A stretch of DNA of 64,000 nucleotides from Odobenus rosmarus divergens (lineage: Eukaryota; Chordata; Mammalia; Carnivora; Odobenidae), in contig NW_004450398.1 of assembly GCF_000321225.1 (NCBI RefSeq), forward strand, positions 1,463,198-1,527,197. Direction: 5' to 3'. A program made the position numbers and the translations under genes. Of the stretch, positions 42,520 to 53,837 are shown piece by piece. The notes beneath the pieces were generated by a model. That model saw nothing but the letters and a program-made list of their open reading frames with translations, was not told the DNA's origin and ran no database searches. Position 1 is the first letter of the stretch. The number at the start of each line of letters is the position of its first letter.

Positions 42520-42525
42520 AATAAA
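42520..42525 (+). promoter_or_regulatory. LITAF: Alternative proximal polyadenylation signal AATAAA
   Basis: A canonical hexamer in GATAATAAATAGG, about 1.25 kb after the stop. No strong GT-rich element follows it, so it is a weaker candidate. Confidence 0.3.
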
Positions 42526-42723
42526 TAGGCACAGGGAATGCATGTGAATAATATTATGTAGAAATCAAGCCTAGACCTGGAACGAAAATCTGTATATTGG
42601 CCGAAAATTATAGTTGTAACCAGTGATCCAGCTTATTCATTTGATGTTTTGAAAGTTCCAGTAATTATTTTTGCAACGAATACGGATACTACATAGTACT
42701 TTGGTGTTATCTGCTTTTGAAAA

Positions 42724-42729
42724 AATAAA
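42724..42729 (+). promoter_or_regulatory. LITAF: Polyadenylation signal AATAAA, preferred for LITAF
   Basis: A canonical hexamer about 1.46 kb after the stop, with a downstream GT-rich element (GGTGTGAAG, GTCTTGTGTTG). Confidence 0.6.
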
Positions 42730-43001
42730 GTCTTTGGTTCACTTAGTGAACTATTTATCAGTTCTTACGGTGTGAAGAAAGGTCTTGTGTTGCGTTTCCA
42801 GCCACTGATACAAAGAACCTTTATTTGTTCCATGATGGCAGAAAACCCTTCATGATAAAAACGTCAGACTCGCTGAATGTCCCTCCACGTCAGGACGACT
42901 GATGGTGAGTTGGGTGGATGACTAGCGAGTCCGATTTGGACGTTAGGCTGTTGGAACTCACTGGGCATTATCTATGGTGTAAGGCATAGCTTTCAAGTTT
43001 T

Positions 43002-43007
43002 AATAAA
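43002..43007 (+). promoter_or_regulatory. LITAF: Alternative distal polyadenylation signal AATAAA
   Basis: A canonical hexamer (TAATAAAATG context) about 1.73 kb after the stop. It could give a longer 3' UTR isoform. Confidence 0.4.
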
Positions 43008-43029
43008 ATGCACAGAAGAAAGCTGTCCT

Positions 43030-44390
43030 CATTCATTCTCCAAACAAAACATGCTTTGTTAATTGATTGGGGCAGTTGTGAGATGCGAGAAGGGGGGCAT
43101 TGTTAACTCTGCCGGGAATATGAATGTCATCCACCCTTCTCCTACCTGGTGATAAAGCTTCCTTCCGGAAGGCACAGGACAATCACGTCCTCTTGGTGTG
43201 GCCGACGTTGTCATTTAAACTCTTACCTTCAACAGTCCTGAAAAAATTGCCGCTCACCCGATCTTGAGCGTGTGTTTTCCTTTCATTTGACAAAATGAGG
43301 GCTGTGCATATTTAGTGGTTTTGCTCAGATGGGGGTATATAAATGGTCTCAAGCTGTTATTAATTACATATGCAGAGTCTACAAAACAAGAGCCCTATTT
43401 CAAGGACCATAAAACGTACACTCTGTGGGACTAAAAATAATGTCAGATGCCTGGAGTAGGAAGCCTCCATCCGTCATTCCCTCGTATTGTGCGGAGTGTG
43501 GGCTTACTCATATATGGTTACAAATTAAAAGGCTCTTTTGTTTGGCCTCTGTGCATCGGGGACATCGGAGTTAAGTTTGTTAACATGGAATCACATTCAA
43601 TTAATGAAAGAGCCTTATATCTGCCTAGACCTCAAAGTAGAATTCTACCAATTTCAAGCCCCTGATGGCTGTCTGTCTTAACCTGCTGTTAGTCCATCTA
43701 GGAGAGGTGGGCTTCTGCAGAAGTGTGGGGTTTGTGTCTCGTTAACAAAAAGCATTCAGTTAGTTATAGCTTCTATTTGAGCCAACTAGAAGCACGTGAC
43801 TGGTTCCTGGCTGACCACAGCGCTACCCATGAAAATGTTTTCTCTGGGACAATTGGCTGCCCAGTTGCTACTGTGAGCACTTCTGTTGGGCACTGAGCTA
43901 TTCATAAATGTGGCTTCATACACTCACACAGCTTGGCCTCGGTTTTCTCCCCAGCGACAGCCTCTCATGTTCAGGATGTTAAAATCCTTCTCCGACTTTC
44001 TGGGCTCAAAGATCTCTATTAGGAGTAAATGGAGACATTGGAATTTTACTTCCAAAATTCTGATTTCCATTTTGGATCCTATTAAAGTTATCTCCTGCAT
44101 TTATGACTCGAATGTTTACAATGAGCCGTCTGTTTTTCATAGGTGCACGGGAGAATTGTAAGTAGATCCAGCAAGGCGATGAAAGAGAGAAACCAGGAGG
44201 GGTTTTTTTTGGTTGTTGTTTTTTTTTTCCCCAGTCTTAAGAATTTGAAAGAAACAGATTCTAAGGCTCAGATTAAAACACACAACACACACACACACAA
44301 AACCCCAGTTCACAGCCAAGTATACCAGCTAGTGCATTTAACCGTTTTGTGACTAATCTCCTCAGTATTAGGAAAATGTTCATGCATTTA
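43030..44390 (+). other. Downstream of LITAF, no firm feature
   Basis: About 1.3 kb of mostly non-repetitive AT-rich sequence; a TATATAAAT motif at 43336 has no associated gene structure. Confidence 0.45.
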
Positions 44391-44394
44391 AGTA

Positions 44395-44990
44395 CCTTTA
44401 TTTACCTTTTAAAGAAGCTATTTGAGATCAGTTTTAGGCTCACAGCAGATCTGAGTAGTAAGTACAGAGATTTCCCAGGCATCCCCTGTTCCCCACATAT
44501 GCACAGCCTCCCCCCAGTAGAGGGGACATATGTTACGACTGATGAACTTGCATGGACCCATTAACACCCAAAGTCCATAGTTTCCATCAGGGTTCATTCA
44601 CTCCTGGTGGTGTACCTTCTATGGGTTTGGACAAAGGTGTGATGACGTATGTCTACCATTAAAGTATTCTCCAGACTGGTTTCACTGCTCTGCGCTCTGT
44701 CTTTTCATCCCTCCCTCCCCCTTAACCCCTGGCAACCACTAATCCTTTTACTGTCTCCACAGTTTGGCTTTTTCCAGAATGTTCCAGACTTGGAATCATC
44801 CAGGATGGAGCCTCTTCAGATTGGCACCCTTCCCTTGGCATTATGCATCTAAGGTTCCTCCCTGTCTCCTCCTGGCCCAAGAGCTCATTTGTTTTGGATG
44901 CTGAATAGTGTTCCGTGGTGCGGATGTGCCACACGTTCAAGTGGGTCTAAAGCTCTCGTGCTGCCGCATCTCCTAAGTGCTCGTGCACCG
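44395..44990 (-). mobile_element. L1M 3' region, antisense
   Basis: TTAGGCTCACAGCAGATCTG, AGAGATTTCCCAGGCATCCC and CCCTGGCAACCACTAATCCT are antisense L1M. Confidence 0.8.
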
Positions 44991-45294
44991 TTTCCCAAAT
45001 AGGCAGCATCAGCCTTGCGGTGCGTGCAGGGTGACGGAGCATCACAGAGCACAGTGTTGTTTGTGAACCTGTGTGTGTAGAGTCGTGCATGTGTGTAGGG
45101 AGGGGCATCGCAGTGCAAAGTGAGTGCTAAGGGTGACATCTGGGAACCTCCGATCTGCCACCTCTTGTCTTCGTGTTATCGTTGATTGACTCCTGTCTGG
45201 TCGTACAGCTGGGGTACCAAACACCGCCCTGCCTGGGAAGACTGAGCAGTGGGCCCCTCCTAGCCCTGCCAATAGGTCTGGGGGCTTCTGTTTT

Positions 45295-45833
45295 TTTAAG
45301 CTAAAATTCACCTGCCGTGAAAGTGCTGTTAGGAATGTTCGAGGTGCTATGCAACCCTCACCTCTACCAAATTCTGCACATTTTCATCGCCCCCCCCCAC
45401 ATAAAATTACACCCCCCTGAAGCAGTCATGCCCCTTTGCCTCCTCCCCGGGCACCTGGCAGCCTCCCATGGGACTTCTGTTTCTCTGAATTTACCTATTT
45501 TGCATATTTCATATAAATGCGGTCCTCTGATCTGTGGCCTTCCGTGTCCGGCTACTTTCATGCAGCCTGTTTTTGTTTTTGAGGTTCATCCATGTCGTAG
45601 CAGATCTCAGTGCTTCCTGCCTTTTAGTGGCCGGAAAGTATCCCATGGTGTGGACACACTAGCCCACAGTTTGTTTGGGCTGTTATGAACAGCGGAAGGT
45701 GCCGTTCACGTTGGTTTGCGGGTTTTCGCGTGGACGTCTGTTTTCGGTTTTCCTGAGTATCTACCTGGAGTGGAATTGCTGAGCCATACAATAATTTGGT
45801 TTAACTTCTTGAAGAACCTCCCTGCTGCTTCTT
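45295..45833 (-). mobile_element. L1M 3' region, antisense, GC-shifted
   Basis: GGTGCTATGCAACCCTCACC, GGTTCATCCATGTCGTAGCA and GAGTGGAATTGCTGAGCCAT keep the antisense L1M order. The SINE at 45834 interrupts its 3' part. Confidence 0.82.
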
Positions 45834-46037
45834 TTTATTTTTTTATTTTTTTTAAAGATTTTATTTATTTATTTGACAGAGAGAGACAGCGAGAGAGGGA
45901 ACACAAGCAGGGGGAGTGGGAGAGGGAGAAGCAGGCTTCCCGCCGAGCAGGGAGCCCAATGCAGGCTCGATCCCAGGACCCCGGGATCATGACCTGAGCC
46001 AAAGGCAGACGCCCAGCGACTGAGCCACCGAGGCGCC
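45834..46037 (-). repeat. Can-SINE with perfect 17-bp TSD, inside L1M
   Basis: Flanks CCTCCCTGCTGCTTCTT at 45817-45833 and 46038-46054 are identical. Confidence 0.95.
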
Positions 46038-46079
46038 CCTCCCTGCTGCTTCTTAAACACGTTTCCTATTGCAAAGCCA

Positions 46080-47435
46080 CCTCTAGCAAGGGATGCCCTT
46101 TGCGAACCGAGCTGGCATGGAGAACTTGGTCATCTCCCACAACAAGAGCCATTTGGAGTAGTTTGCTGGCCACAGAGCTGTGTTCGGAGCAACCTGCCCC
46201 CCAGGCTGGCCCGCCTTGATTCCTGGGCTCATCTGAACCCTCTTCAATCCTTCTGGGGCTCTTACTGAGCCTGAAAAGTGAGGAGGGGTGGGTGCTGCAT
46301 CTCAGCCCTCTGTGTGGACCCTCTTTTGGGAAGGTGCTACAGACTCCAAAATAGAGTCCTCAGGTGCAAACTTATTTACCTGTACGCCCGGCTTGGGGTG
46401 CAGCAGTGAAGCAGGATGCTGTCTGCTCCCTTGTGGCATTGACAATAGAAGGGGAGAGAGAGACAGCAAATAAACCTAACGTTACAAGCTGTTACAAGCC
46501 AGGAGGGAGAAGGGCAGGGAAACAGGGCTGGGCAGCAATGGCATGTGCGGGGAGGGGCGCCTCATCCTCTAGGGGAGCAAGTCTTTCTGGTGTTTTCTCC
46601 TTGGTAGGAGGCGGCCTGTGGCAGAGGAGTCTGAAAGTTTGTTTGCTGCTCTGTGCGACTTAATTTGCTGTTTCTCCCTCTCTGGGTGGAATCACCAGAT
46701 TCCTCCCATTTTCTTTGGAAGAGCAGCAATCCTTGAAACCTAATCCTTTCCTCTAGCTCTCGTCTCCTGATTTCCTGTCGATAAGCCAGAAGTGCAGGAC
46801 TGGCTTCCAGTAAGTGGGTAGATTCTGGTGGAGTGTGGTTCTGCCCACCTGCCTCTGGTCAGTGGAAATGGGACATCTGCACGCAGGGCTGCATCGTTCT
46901 CCTAGGTGTCTGCGCCTGAGGGTGGGGACCCCCTCCTGAAGCCGGGTCAGCTGAGCAGACTTTGCCATCCCCGCTAAGGACATCGTGGGAACGTCCAGCG
47001 GGGATGTTTCTGTTGCTTTGTTCCCAGGGTGTCCCAGGCTGAGAGAGGAGGGGAGGGCATAGGTGGTAAGAACACACACAGCATCTTAGCAGAGTTTTAG
47101 AACCTCTATTTTACATTTCTTGTTCATGTTTGAAATTAAAGTGGTAGAAAAAAAATCCTCATCATGAGGCTGGTGGGGAGGTTGTGCGTTGGGGTCTCGC
47201 CTTTCTGCACATTCTCAAACCCGAAGCTGTTAGCACAGCAGTGAGCTCCTGCGTGTGTGTGTGTGTGTGTGTGCAAGCGCACGCATGCATGTGTGATCAT
47301 GGTATGTTTGTCAGTTGGCATCTGGACCATGGAATTATAGGATTCTTGCCCCATATCGCTGAGAGCCTTTCTTTGTGGTTGCACTGGTTAACTTTCCCCT
47401 GCTTTATTGCGTTTTAAAATTAATTAATTTGTTAA
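46080..47435. other. No firm feature apart from a GT microsatellite
   Basis: Unique-looking sequence; (GT)n at 47252-47273 followed by GCAAGCGCACGCATGCATG. Confidence 0.45.
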
Positions 47436-47437
47436 CT

Positions 47438-47632
47438 TTTTAAAAGATTTTATTTATTTATTTTAGAGAGAGAGAGTGAGCACAGGGGGAGGAGCAGAAG
47501 GAGAGGGACAAGCAGACTCCTTGCTGAGCGAGGAGCTCAACAACGTGGGGCTCGATCTCACGACCCTGAGATCAAGACCTGGGCCGAAACCAAGAGTTGG
47601 ATGCTTAACCAACTGAGCCACCCAGGCTCCCC
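47438..47632 (-). repeat. Can-SINE, full length
   Basis: Antisense copy ending GAGCCACCCAGGCTCCCC. Confidence 0.92.
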
Positions 47633-47862
47633 AAAATACCCTTTGGAATATATTTTTATGGAGGGAGGAGCCCAGGGATGTCTGCATGGGGCTCCCGTGT
47701 GCCCCCGAGTTGCAGAGTCTGGTCTGGGGTTTGGTTTTCATTTCAAAGCTCTATCATTGATGTGACAGACTCGATTGTGCCTCTTTCCTTCAAGGAGTGC
47801 TTACTGGATGTGTAGCATGGTCCAGGGACACAGCAGCAAACAGAGACGCAGTCTCCCTGCTC

Positions 47863-48044
47863 TTATTTATTTGAGAGAGAGAGAGTGAGTGTGAGCGTGC
47901 TCATGAGCATGAGGAGGGGCAGAGGGAGAGGGAGAAGCAGACTCCCCGCTGAGCAGGGATTCCCAATGCAGGGACTTGATCCCAGGACCCTGGAATCATG
48001 ACCTGAGCTGAAGGCAGACGCTTAACGACAGAGCCACCCAGGCG
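47863..48044 (-). repeat. Can-SINE
   Basis: Antisense copy; short flanks CCCTGCTC at 47855-47862 and 48045-48052. Confidence 0.92.
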
Positions 48045-48134
48045 CCCTGCTCCTGGGATTTTAAACAAGAACGTTATCATTTTAGGATTGCTTTGCATGT
48101 TATAAGGTTATCTTGTGTACTAACGCTTCTTTGC

Positions 48135-48275
48135 ATATTGTCTTCACCAATCCTGCCAAGAATGCTTCCAGATGGAAAGGAAAAACTTCATCCCCATTTT
48201 ACAGATAGAGTAATGGAGACACAGAACAAGTGATTTACCAGGGACCACTGAACAATCCATAACAGAGAGACTTCT
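48135..48275 (-). repeat. MIR SINE, antisense
   Basis: CCCCATTTTACAGATAGAGT and AATGGAGACACAGAACAAGT. Confidence 0.75.
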
Positions 48276-48404
48276 GGTCCTGAAATTCACCTCATGCTTG
48301 CCAAACTACAGATCCCTGGGCCTATTGCCTGGAGATTCAGATTCAGAAGGCCCGGGAGGGGCTCAGGAGTATGTATTTTTAAAAAAAAACCATGGGTGGT
48401 TTCT

Positions 48405-48600
48405 GGGGCGCCTGGGTGGCTCAGTCTGTTGAATGTCCCACTCTTGATTTCGGCTCAGGTCATGATCTCAGGGTCGTGAGACAGAGCCCCATATCGGGCT
48501 CCTCGCTTAGTGGGGAATCTGCTTGAAATTCTCTACCTCTGCCCCTCTCCCAGCTCACTCTCTCTCTCAAATAAATAAGTAAATAAAATCTTAAATAAAA
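48405..48600 (+). repeat. Can-SINE, full length
   Basis: GGGGCGCCTGGGTGGCTCAG head, AAATAAATAAGTAAATAAAA tail; imperfect flanks CATGGGTGGTTTCT and CACACGTGGTTCCT. Confidence 0.93.
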
Positions 48601-48689
48601 AAGCACACGTGGTTCCTAATGACAGCTGAGTTTGGGACATACTGCAACGTGGAATCAGATCAGGTGAGGAATGGAGGACACTCTTGGAA

Positions 48690-48860
48690 GCCTGGTCCAG
48701 ATCATCCCTTGTTGGGGGGCGGGGGGCTGTCCCGTGCATTGAAGGGGGTGGGGCAGCATCCGTGGCCTCCACTCATCAGATGCCCACAGCACATGCCCCA
48801 GTTGTGACAACCAAAAACGCCTCTAGACATTGCTGGTTGCCCGCATCCGGAGGGACGGGG
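48690..48860 (-). mobile_element. MER5A-type hAT-Charlie element
   Basis: GCAGCATCCGTGGCCTCCAC, CCCCAGTTGTGACAACCAAA and CCTCTAGACATTGCTGG are the MER5A core read backwards. Confidence 0.82.
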
Positions 48861-48904
48861 GAGTGGCTGCCTCACAGGTACGGGGTCTCCTCTGGGATGG
48901 ATGA

Positions 48905-49020
48905 AAAGGTCTTTAACTAGACAGAGGTGGTGGTCGTGCAACACTGTGAGTGTATTAAATGCCACTGAATTGTTCACTTGAAAATGCTTCGTTGTAGGCC
49001 AGGTGAGTTTTACCCTCATG
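48905..49020 (+). mobile_element. L1M 3'-end fragment
   Basis: GGTGGTCGTGCAACACTGTG, CCACTGAATTGTTCACTTGA. Confidence 0.75.
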
Positions 49021-49111
49021 CAAAATGTGCCCGTGTGTGTGATTTCCTGTGACAGTCGGTAAAACGGGGCCAGAGTGAATTGTGCGTGCAGGGTAAATCA
49101 GAAGGATATCT

Positions 49112-49279
49112 CGAGGCGCCTGGGTGGCTCAGTCGGTTAAGCATGTCCAGCTCTTGATTTCAGCTCAGGTCGTGATCTTAGGGTCGTGGGATCGAGCCCC
49201 ACAGTGGGCTCTGCACTCAGCAGGGAGTGTGTTTGTCCCTCTCCCTCTGCTCTTTCCCATGCTCACTCTCTTTCTCTCA

Positions 49280-49330
<51 letters not shown>

Positions 49331-49341
49331 AATCTTAAAAA
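49112..49341 (+). repeat. Can-SINE with expanded (AAAT)n tail
   Basis: Full head and body; flanks AGAAGGATATCT (49100-49111) and AGAAGGGCTATCT (49342-49354). Its tail contains about 13 uninterrupted AAAT units (49279-49331). Confidence 0.94.
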
Positions 49342-49559
49342 AGAAGGGCTATCTAAATGAGATCATAACCATTAACAAGTATAATAAGAGTATAACATGT
49401 AATTAAATAATATTGGTAAAGCACAAGGTAGAATTTGAGGGCCGGCCCTCCGTACTTTGGAACCAGGACAGTGCAGGGGAAGGGGGCAGTCCAGGCTTGC
49501 TGACCTTCAGAAGGAAGAAGAACTGAAAGCAGCAGTTCCATCAAGAACTGTGCCTGAGA

Positions 49560-49700
49560 CACCTACGGTCTGCAGTGCGGTTGGGGCAAGTCATTTAAAC
49601 TTCCCTGGGCCAAGTTCCTCTCCTCTCGAAAAAGAGGCAGGCTGATCCTCCTGGCTCTAAAAGCCTGTGCTGTGGAATAGGTGGGTCCAGGGGAAGGCTA
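49560..49700 (+). repeat. Probable MIR fragment
   Basis: GGGGCAAGTCATTTAAACTTC, CTGGGCCAAGTTCCTCTCCT; diverged. Confidence 0.5.
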
Positions 49701-50384
49701 TGGAATATTCCAGAAAGTACTGGTACATGCCAGAACATGCTGGAATATGGCAGGGGCCGGCTGTCTTGGCCTATCAGGGTCAAGCTAGGGAACTTCTCAA
49801 GACACATGCTCAGCACCAGGTAGTCAGTCTCCATTAGGACCAGGCAGCGTTCAGCTTTGATGAGCAGGATCAGAAGAGCCAAGCAGGTGAGACTCAGCCA
49901 CAAGAACTGACTGCCTGGGTCTCCTTTCCCCCATCTGCTGCCAGGAGTGAGTGGCCGCCTTCCTCCTCAGCCTGCAAAGCCATCATGAGAATGTCTCTGG
50001 CATTCACGGACCTCAGGCGAGGTGTTTCATCCTCGGGTCGTGATTAACGGAGCCCATTCCCTCGAAGCAGGAACAAATACACGCTTGGACGTGGGTTCTA
50101 GTCCTCACAGGAGCTCGTTGATTACCTTGCAGGCCCCAGCAACCGGTGTGAATAGAATACCGGACAGGTGTACCAGGTTTGGAGGAGGTGGGGTTGCAAG
50201 CAGGTGTGGACGATATAACAGACGCCCAGGCGAGGTGGCTGGTGGGTGTCTGAGTGGGGAGAAGGGGCTGGGAGAGGCAGTCTTCTGAACACGGAAGAAG
50301 TGTTGAGACTCCCCTGTGGGATCTCCTCTGTAGACAGCCACGGACAAAGGGTTTCAAGGTAAGAGCTTTATTGCGGGGAGGGGG

Positions 50385-50785
50385 GAGCTTTATTTTATGG
50401 AGATAGAATCTGCCCATTTTAAGTGTACGATCTATGGGGTTTTTTGGGGGTATATTCATTCATAGAATTTTGCAACTATCACCATAATCAATTTTACAAC
50501 ATTTTCATCACCCCAAAAAGAGACCCCATACCTTACAGTTGCCAACCCCCAATCTCTCCCCAAACCCCCACCAGCCCTAAGCCCCTACTAATCTACTTCA
50601 TCTCTATGGGTTTGCTCCTTCCGGGTATTTCATACAGTGTGTGGTTTTCTGTGTCTGGCTTTTTTTTTTTTTTTTCCACTTAGCATAATGTCTCCGAGTT
50701 TCATCCATGTTGTAGCAGGTGTCAGGAAGGCTTCTGCTGTGCGGATAGACCACATTTTATTTCTCCATCAAATGGCAACCTTTTG
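50385..50785 (-). mobile_element. L1M 3' region, antisense
   Basis: CCCATTTTAAGTGTACGATC, TTTGCAACTATCACCATAAT, TTAGCATAATGTCTCCGAGT. Confidence 0.85.
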
Positions 50786-50789
50786 CTAC

Positions 50790-52215
50790 AAAATTCATGG
50801 TTGTGAAATGGCGACTTGCTGTACTGGCCGCCGCCGTTCAAAAAAGAATCAGCTGTGAGCTATTTGTTAGTAAAATGATGGCTTGTTAGACAGTTTTACT
50901 CTGTGTTCTTTGAAGATTTTTCTTTTCTTTCTTTTTTTTTTATTGTGGCAAACCAAGGTAGGAACTTTCAAGGATGAAAGGGGTCACTGTTGGTGGTTGT
51001 ACAAGGCGGCAGGTGTGAGTGGGGGCAGTCCTGGGCAAACCAGAGGTATGGATGCCCCGCTCCAGGACCAGGTGCGGGCAGGGAACTATCTTGCTCCAGC
51101 AGACCCTCGATAAGGATGCTGAGGAGGCCAGCGCCTGCTGAAGACCCTGTGTGTGATTTCTCAGGCTGATCGCAGGGCTCACTGCTTCCCACTCTTTCCC
51201 CATCTCCCTCCACTCAGGGTCCATAAAACAACCACAGCCTTTTGTTTTGGGAATCTCCCAATGGCGAGAAGACTCCCCACGTCTGGGCTGATCCACCTGA
51301 ACCTCATGGGGTGCCCCGTTCCCCAGGGGCGGGGGTGGGGGGAGAGGAGCAGGAGGGTGTCCCACTTACCCCATCACATTGAGTGATTGAAGGGTTAAGG
51401 GGTCATTTTAGGCTGGCTGCTTTAACTCGATGCTCCACACCTGAGAGCCGCGGAATGGGTCCTTGGTCTTCGATTTGTGAAACGGAGCCTGTATTGGGAG
51501 ACCTGTAGCTGGTGTGTGAAATGAACAGTAGGCAGGACAACCAACCGGCTGAATGATGAGGGGCCAGCCACCCACGTGGGGGCCGTGGGCAGGTGGTTCT
51601 CTACCCATCAGAGCCCCTGCCTCGGGGAAGTGAAACCCACAGAGTCATTTTCATTGAAGACGTAGTTTCAATACACCCGCACAAAGGAAGCAGGGTCACA
51701 AGATTTATTATGGAAAGAAATGGGGTGGGGCCCCAGTGAGTTGGGGGATGGGCAGTCCTCTGCTCCAGGTTATGAGGGAGCGGGGGATGGAGAGCAGGGT
51801 AGTCTGCACCCGTGACTTAAGGAGGACCCTGATTTTTCAAGTGCTCAACTCTAAGTGGTTATTGTAAAAGGTGCCCCCCACCCCCGGAAAGCAGGGTGGG
51901 AACTTGGGGCAGGAATCCTAAGCTGGCGTTCTCATCTTAAATGTGCAGATACTGGGTGTGAGCTGGGTTGTCCTTGGTCACATGCCTGCATGGCAACTCA
52001 GAAGAGCTGATTTCTCATCACAACTGATCCCGCAATGAGGGATACAGAGGGAAGGGCGGTCTTTGCCCTTGACATTATTACACTGTTAAGAGTTTTGCAT
52101 CCCTGGTGCTTACCTGCCTTCCATCTTTCCTGTAAGACATCCAAATGCCTTTTGTGTTTCTTTTCCCTCATTCTTCACTAGCTGCCAATATTACATGCAG
52201 ACTTCTTGGCCTTTC
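50790..52215. other. No firm feature
   Basis: About 1.4 kb of moderately GC-rich sequence; no exon-like structure or identifiable repeat. Confidence 0.4.
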
Positions 52216-52233
52216 ACTCATAAACAGTTAAAA

Positions 52234-52373
52234 GTTCTTAAATGTTCCCAATAATGTCTTTTAGAATATTTAAGTTTATCTTTTAATAATCTCTGCACCC
52301 AACATGGGGCTTGAACCCATGGCCCCAAGATCAAGAGTCGTATGCTCTTCCAACTGAGCCAGCCAGGCGCCCC
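52234..52373 (-). repeat. Can-SINE, short form, old
   Basis: AATCTCTGCACCCAACATGG through GAGCCAGCCAGGCGCCCC, antisense, with a decayed AT-rich tail. Flanks CATAAACAGTTAAA at 52219 and 52374. Confidence 0.82.
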
Positions 52374-52387
52374 CATAAACAGTTAAA

Positions 52388-52572
52388 TTTTTTTTTTTAA
52401 GATTTTATTTATTTATTTGACAGAGCGCGCAAGCAGGGGGAGCGGCAGGCAGAGGGAGAGGCAGGCTCCCTGCTGAGTAGAGAGCCCAATGTGGGGCTTG
52501 ATTTCTCAGATCCTGGGATTATGACCTGAGCCAAAGGCAGATGCTTAACCGACTGAACCACCCAGACACCCC
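52388..52572 (-). repeat. Can-SINE inserted beside an older SINE at the same target motif
   Basis: Antisense copy with poly(T) tail and end CCACCCAGACACCCC; flanks AAACAGTTAA at 52377-52386 and 52573-52582. Confidence 0.92.
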
Positions 52573-52874
52573 AAACAGTTAATTTTTGAATAAGCATTCT
52601 ATGCCTCATAGCAAAATTGAAATGGTGCAGTAAGAATGGACTCTTCCTCACACCTCTGGCTTCCCCCTCCAGTCCCCCCCCCAGCCCCCTCCCCCAGACA
52701 AAACCACGGTTACCAGTTCCTGGCAGGTTCTTGCCCGCAGTGTTCTACACATTAACAAGCAAACACATTTATTTTCTCTCTTGCTTCGGTCTTTTAACAC
52801 AGGATGATGGCTTAAAACCTGTAGCGCTCTGCATCTTGCTTTCTTGATGGTGGAAATATGGGGAGCACGGTGGT

Positions 52875-53295
52875 CCCCGAAGTCCACACAAAGGCCCCTG
52901 GAAACTTGATGTTATGGTACAAGGCCAGAGGGATTTTGCAGATATGATAAGGTTGACAGACCTTCAAATAGACTATCCTGAATTATCTGGGTGTGCCCAA
53001 TGTGTCAAGGTGAGTGTGGCCCCCTAAATATGTTCACATTCTGATCCCCAAACCCTGTGAATGTTACCTTATATGACAAAAGGGACTTTGCAGATGATGA
53101 ATGTAAGGACCTTGAGTTGGGGGAGATTATCTTGGATAATCTTTAAGATGGACACAGGAACCATAAGCCAATGAGTGTAGGAAACCTCCAGAAGCTGAAA
53201 AAGGCAAGAAAATGGGTTCTTTCCACTCAGCTCCCAGAAGAAATCAGCCCTGCCAACACCTCGATTTTAGCCCAGTGAGATCCACCTTAGACTTC
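52875..53295 (+). mobile_element. MLT1-class LTR-like element
   Basis: ACAAAAGGGACTTTGCAGAT, GGGGAGATTATCTTGGATAA, AATCAGCCCTGCCAACACCT and TCGATTTTAGCCCAGTGAGA in family order. The first part (52910-53000) is a partial duplicate of the same motifs. A SINE cuts its 3' end. Confidence 0.75.
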
Positions 53296-53304
53296 TTCTT
53301 CTTC

Positions 53305-53419
53305 TTTTTTTTTTTTTTAAAGATTTTTTAAGTAATCTCTACACCCAACATGGGGCTCGAACTCAGAACCCTGAGATCAAGAGTTGCATGTTCTGCTGAC
53401 TGAGTCAGCCAGGCACCCC
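53305..53419 (-). repeat. Can-SINE, short form
   Basis: Poly(T), AGTAATCTCTACACCCAACA, ending CAGCCAGGCACCCC. Sits in an MLT1-class element. Confidence 0.9.
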
Positions 53420-53837
53420 TGAGTCTCTTTTAGCTGGATGAAAATCTACTGAAGTGTTGTTTTCTGTGAGCAGGGTGATCATATTATATACCTGGTTCAT
53501 TTATTGAAGAATCTTTCTCTCCAACTATTAGTGATGCTATTTTTATCACATGGTAATTCCTGTTTGTACTTGATTTTTTTTCTTTTCCTGGTCCCTCTGT
53601 TCTCCACTTGCACACAATGTGGAGCCAGAACACACTAGACCGATAATTTCCAACTCCTATATTATGCCAATGAATAAATAAATCCAGAGAGGTCGGGTGA
53701 CTTTTCTAAGCTCACACTACTAACTGTGCAAGTAAAGAGATGAGCTAGCATTCCCCACCCCACCCCAGCTTTTCCAAACTCACTAGTCAACAGGGAGCAG
53801 GCTTTATTTCAAAGATAAAAGATCTGGCAAAAGGTAG

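Larger units (their letters stand above)
41269..42750 (+). other. LITAF: LITAF 3' UTR (to the most likely poly(A) site)
   Basis: The region after the TAG is free of recognisable repeats, unlike everything around it, as expected for a retained 3' UTR of about 1.5-1.7 kb. AATAAA hexamers occur at 42520, 42724 and 43002. The 42724 signal is followed by a GT-rich stretch near 42765-42800, which favours cleavage around 42745-42760; use of the distal signal would extend the UTR to about 43025. Confidence 0.7.

Noticed and set aside
43300..43345. TATA-like promoter (TATATAAAT) downstream of LITAF
   Set aside because: No exon, initiator or CpG context follows; such AT motifs are common by chance in AT-rich sequence.
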